Below are positions 61,619 through 64,000 of a DNA stretch of 64,000 bases, piece after piece. Within the stretch, counting starts at the first letter, position 1. The number at the start of each line of letters is the position of its first letter. Location of the stretch: assembly GCA_028554795.2 (NCBI GenBank), contig CM068839.1, positions 87,751,540 to 87,815,539 on the forward strand, written 5' to 3'. The notes below the pieces were generated by a model. That model searched no databases and was not told the DNA's origin. It saw only the letters and a program-made list of their open reading frames with translations. The DNA comes from Sinohyriopsis cumingii. Its lineage: Eukaryota > Mollusca > Bivalvia > Unionida > Unionidae. Both the position numbers and the translations under genes were made by a program.

Positions 61619-62604
61619 TATGACAATACAAGAGTATATCACAATTCTACTAGTGCAGCTCTGAGATTGTTTCAGAGACGTACGACCATTCAATCAAAAT
61701 GCAATTAAACATTTTATAATTTGATTGGTATTGAATGTTCTAGTTCGAGGTTATCAAAAGCAAATTACATGAAAGAACTGCACAATTCTGCAGGTGCCAC
61801 ATTTTACTTATATAAACACATGTACCATGGAAAAGGAAAAAAATAGCCAAATAGATTCATATATTACCAAAACATAATGCAAATAGACTTTTTTTAAATA
61901 TAAATTATTACAAAAAGTGCACGTGTAAGATTTATAAATTCTTTGATTGATCTTTTTTATTCTGGCTGTGTCATACAGCAGTTGGATATTTAAAATCAGT
62001 TATAATCCTTATTACTGCAGCATATATACTTGTTAATTATTCTGACCAAGCATTATGCTATGAGAATTGCATTGCATAAATGGAAATATATTGTACTGCA
62101 AACCCACTTCCTCACATCCGACCCTGTTATCTGTTCAATGAATGTATTCTACAAGTATGCTCAGTGGCATGAATATGTGTTTTCTCTGAAATGTTTCAAA
62201 CTTAATGCAAAATAATGGTGAAAGACAAACGTTAATTCAAATAAAGCATCACACACATACACACGAATGCAACAAGTGTATACAGACAGGATGTCTTTCT
62301 TTGTCATACTATTTACACCGATAAATCAACAATAACTACTTAAAAGTGTTTTATTCAATTTTTAAATTCGGAAAAATGTGAGAAATAGAATAAAACTCAA
62401 GAAATATTTATTTGTTGGTATTCCGCAGCGTGACAAATGGAACGTAACGCTCAGTGTAATTTCGACAATTTAGAACAAATGTTCATAACCGACAAAAAGA
62501 TTTCAAAGAAACTATATATGTAATCTTTACTGGTTCGATCTACAAGTAAATAGCTGCAGGATTCAGCTAATGGTGTACATTTCAAAAGGGAAATGGGATG
62601 AAAT

Positions 62605-62979
62605 TGTCTCGAAGTAATTGTAACCAAAGTGTACTAAAAGATTACATAGCTCGCCTCTTTGAAGTAATTATAAACAATGTAATAAACGAGTATGTATCTC
62701 AACAATTTGATGTAATTGTAACCAGAGTACTAAAGCCGAGTAAATATCTCAACTCGTTGAAGCAACTGTATAACTGTAACAAGAGTAATAAATGAGTATA
62801 TATCTCAACTCTCTGAAGTAATTGTAACCAAAGTACAATAAATGATTACATAGCTCATCTCTTAGAGGTAATTGTAACTAGTCTAATAAACTATTACATA
62901 TCTCAGCTCTTCCAAGCAATTGTAAACAAAATGTAATAAATAACAGCTTAGATGACCTCTTCGATGCATTTAATAGTCT
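62605..62979 (+). repeat. ~50-bp minisatellite, A, U13
   Basis: TTAGAGG with GCTTAGATGACC. The left block has a private GAAATAGAATAAAAC. Confidence 0.88.
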
Positions 62980-63009
62980 TCAGTTTACATAATAAAACTA
63001 ATTATCATG

Positions 63010-63587
63010 CAGGTCAAAGGTCTTGGTGAGGTCGATGAACATCATGTAGAGTGGTTGACCTTGCTCTGTGTTCTTCTCTTGGAGTTGTCGTATGGAAAAT
63101 ATCCTGTCTGTCGTCGACCTGCCTGCATTAAAGCCGCACTGGGATTCCAGGTGCACACTGTCCGCCAGCAACTGCAGCCTGTTGAATATAATGCGGGCAT
63201 ACACGTTGCCAACGATGCTCAGAAGCGAGATCAAGCGAGATCCCTCTGTAATTATTACAGTCACTGAGGTCGCCATTGTTTTTGTAAACGGTATCTCGCG
63301 CATGTCTTGGGGATCCGCTCCTTCCTCCCAGCAGAGACAAAGTAGCTCATGCAGTGGCTGAAGCAATGTTTGTTTCTCACGTTCGATAGCTTCGGGCGGG
63401 ATGATGTCACTACCTGGTGCTTTGTCGTTTGGGAGGGAGTCAATTGCTTTGCTGAGCTCCTCTAAGGTGGGCACTTTGTCGAGCTCATCCATGGTTAGCA
63501 GTTTTTATGCTGCTAGGGGCCGCATCGGTGACTGACATTTCTTGGGAGTATAGCTCTAGGTAGTGTTCCACCCATCTGGCCATCTGT
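63010..63587 (-). mobile_element. LINE RT fragment, A type, U13
   Basis: Frame 63492-62998, 164 codons, DELDKVPTL with LPNDKAPGSD and FIDLTKTFD. Last LINE piece in the window. Confidence 0.9.
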
Positions 63588-64000
63588 CATACTTAATGCA
63601 AAATAATGGTGAAAGACAAACGTTAATTCAAATAAAGCATCGCACACATACACACGAATGCAACAAGTGTATACAGACATGATGTCTTCCGTCGTCATAC
63701 TATATACACCGGCTAATCAACAATAACTACTTAAAAGTGTTTAATTCAATTTTTAAATTCACAAAAAATGTGAGAAATACAATAAAACTCAAGAAATCTT
63801 TATTTGTTGGTATTCCGCAGCGTAACAAATGGAACGTAACGCCCAGTGTAATTTCGACAATTTAGAACAAATCTTCATATGCGACAAAAAGATTTCAAAG
63901 AAACTATATATGTAATCTTTACTGGTTCGATCTACAAGTAAATAACTCCAGGATTCAGTTTATGGTGTACATTTCAAAAGGGAAATGGGATGAAATTATC

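Larger units (their letters stand above)
55753..61888 (+). repeat. HOR unit U12 (A-B-C', gamma haplotype)
   Basis: Monomers are A 55753-57451, B 57452-59521 and C' 59522-61888. C' contains a tract at about 60010-60710 far more diverged from the other C monomers than they are from each other. It also lacks one 56-base minisatellite repeat, which makes this unit 57 bases shorter than standard. Confidence 0.94.
1..64000. repeat. Higher-order satellite array (A-B-C HOR, ~6.19 kb period)
   Basis: The entire window is tandem, head-to-tail copies of related 2.1-2.4 kb monomers grouped in an A-B-C higher-order unit. The same landmark (a T-run followed by AAATATAAATTATTAC, with ATGCAAAT just before it) recurs at 6191, 11001, 17194, 23390, 29584, 33377, 37171, 43363, 45765, 51958, 55753 and 61889. 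Spacings are 6193, 4810, 6193, 6196, 6194, 3793, 3794, 6192, 2402, 6193, 3795 and 6136. Copies of the same type differ by a few bases per kilobase by eye, while A, B and C differ from one another much more. That contrast defines an HOR. Neither array end lies in the window. Confidence 0.97.
61889..64000 (+). repeat. HOR unit U13 (A + start of B, cut by window end)
   Basis: A occupies 61889-63587. B starts at 63588 and runs off the window just before its minisatellite. A has TTAGAGG like beta and gamma, GCTTAGATGACC like alpha and beta, and GATGAACATC like alpha and gamma. It therefore fits none of the three A haplotypes cleanly. Confidence 0.93.

Noticed and set aside
1-64000. Collapsed or artificial assembly explaining the repetition
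   Set aside because: Units carry many distinct private variants, indels and four kinds of length class with clean switch points. That is hard to obtain by simple assembly duplication, although exact unit number still depends on read support.

Overview
The whole 64-kb window is one head-to-tail satellite array. I find no host gene, rRNA, tRNA, CRISPR array or array edge in it. The repeated monomer (about 2.4 kb when complete) has four parts, left to right: (1) an AT-rich unique-looking block; (2) a tract of eight diverged ~50-bp minisatellite repeats; (3) an antisense fragment of a LINE (non-LTR retrotransposon) covering the linker before the reverse transcriptase (RT) domain and the N-terminal half of RT; (4) a short AT-rich right flank. 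The LINE piece and the high AT content elsewhere point to a eukaryote, probably a metazoan. The species cannot be named from the sequence.

Three diverged monomer types, A, B and C, are combined in a higher-order repeat (HOR) of about 6.19 kb ordered A-B-C. A lacks its right third and B lacks its first ~0.31 kb. One fixed deletion of about 1.02 kb across the A/B boundary explains both. Thirteen units, called U1 to U13, start at 1, 6191, 11001, 17194, 23390, 29584, 33377, 37171, 43363, 45765, 51958, 55753 and 61889. U1, U3, U4, U5, U8, U10 and U12 are A-B-C. U2 (4.81 kb) is an A/B hybrid plus C. U6, U7 and U11 (3.79 kb) are A plus a B/C hybrid. U9 (2.40 kb) is one A/C hybrid. U13 is cut by the window end. 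The short units are what unequal crossing-over between non-equivalent monomers would leave, and the crossover intervals can be read from A/B/C-specific bases.

On top of the HOR there is a larger order. The A monomers fall into three haplotypes arranged beta (U1), alpha (U2-U5), gamma (U6), beta (U7-U8), alpha (U9), gamma (U10-U12). U1 closely matches U8, and U5C-U6 matches U10C-U11. This suggests duplication of multi-unit blocks of roughly 30 kb in addition to single-unit steps. U1-U3 also contain a recent 4,810-bp tandem duplication.

The LINE pieces are dead. The endonuclease and the second half of RT, including the YADD box, are absent from every copy, and the linker-to-RT reading frame is interrupted. 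Only A copies keep the first catalytic Asp of RT motif A. B and C copies have Glu there. The likely nature of the locus is a large heterochromatic satellite (pericentromeric, centromeric or sex-chromosome-linked). That placement is inference, because nothing in the window fixes a chromosomal position.
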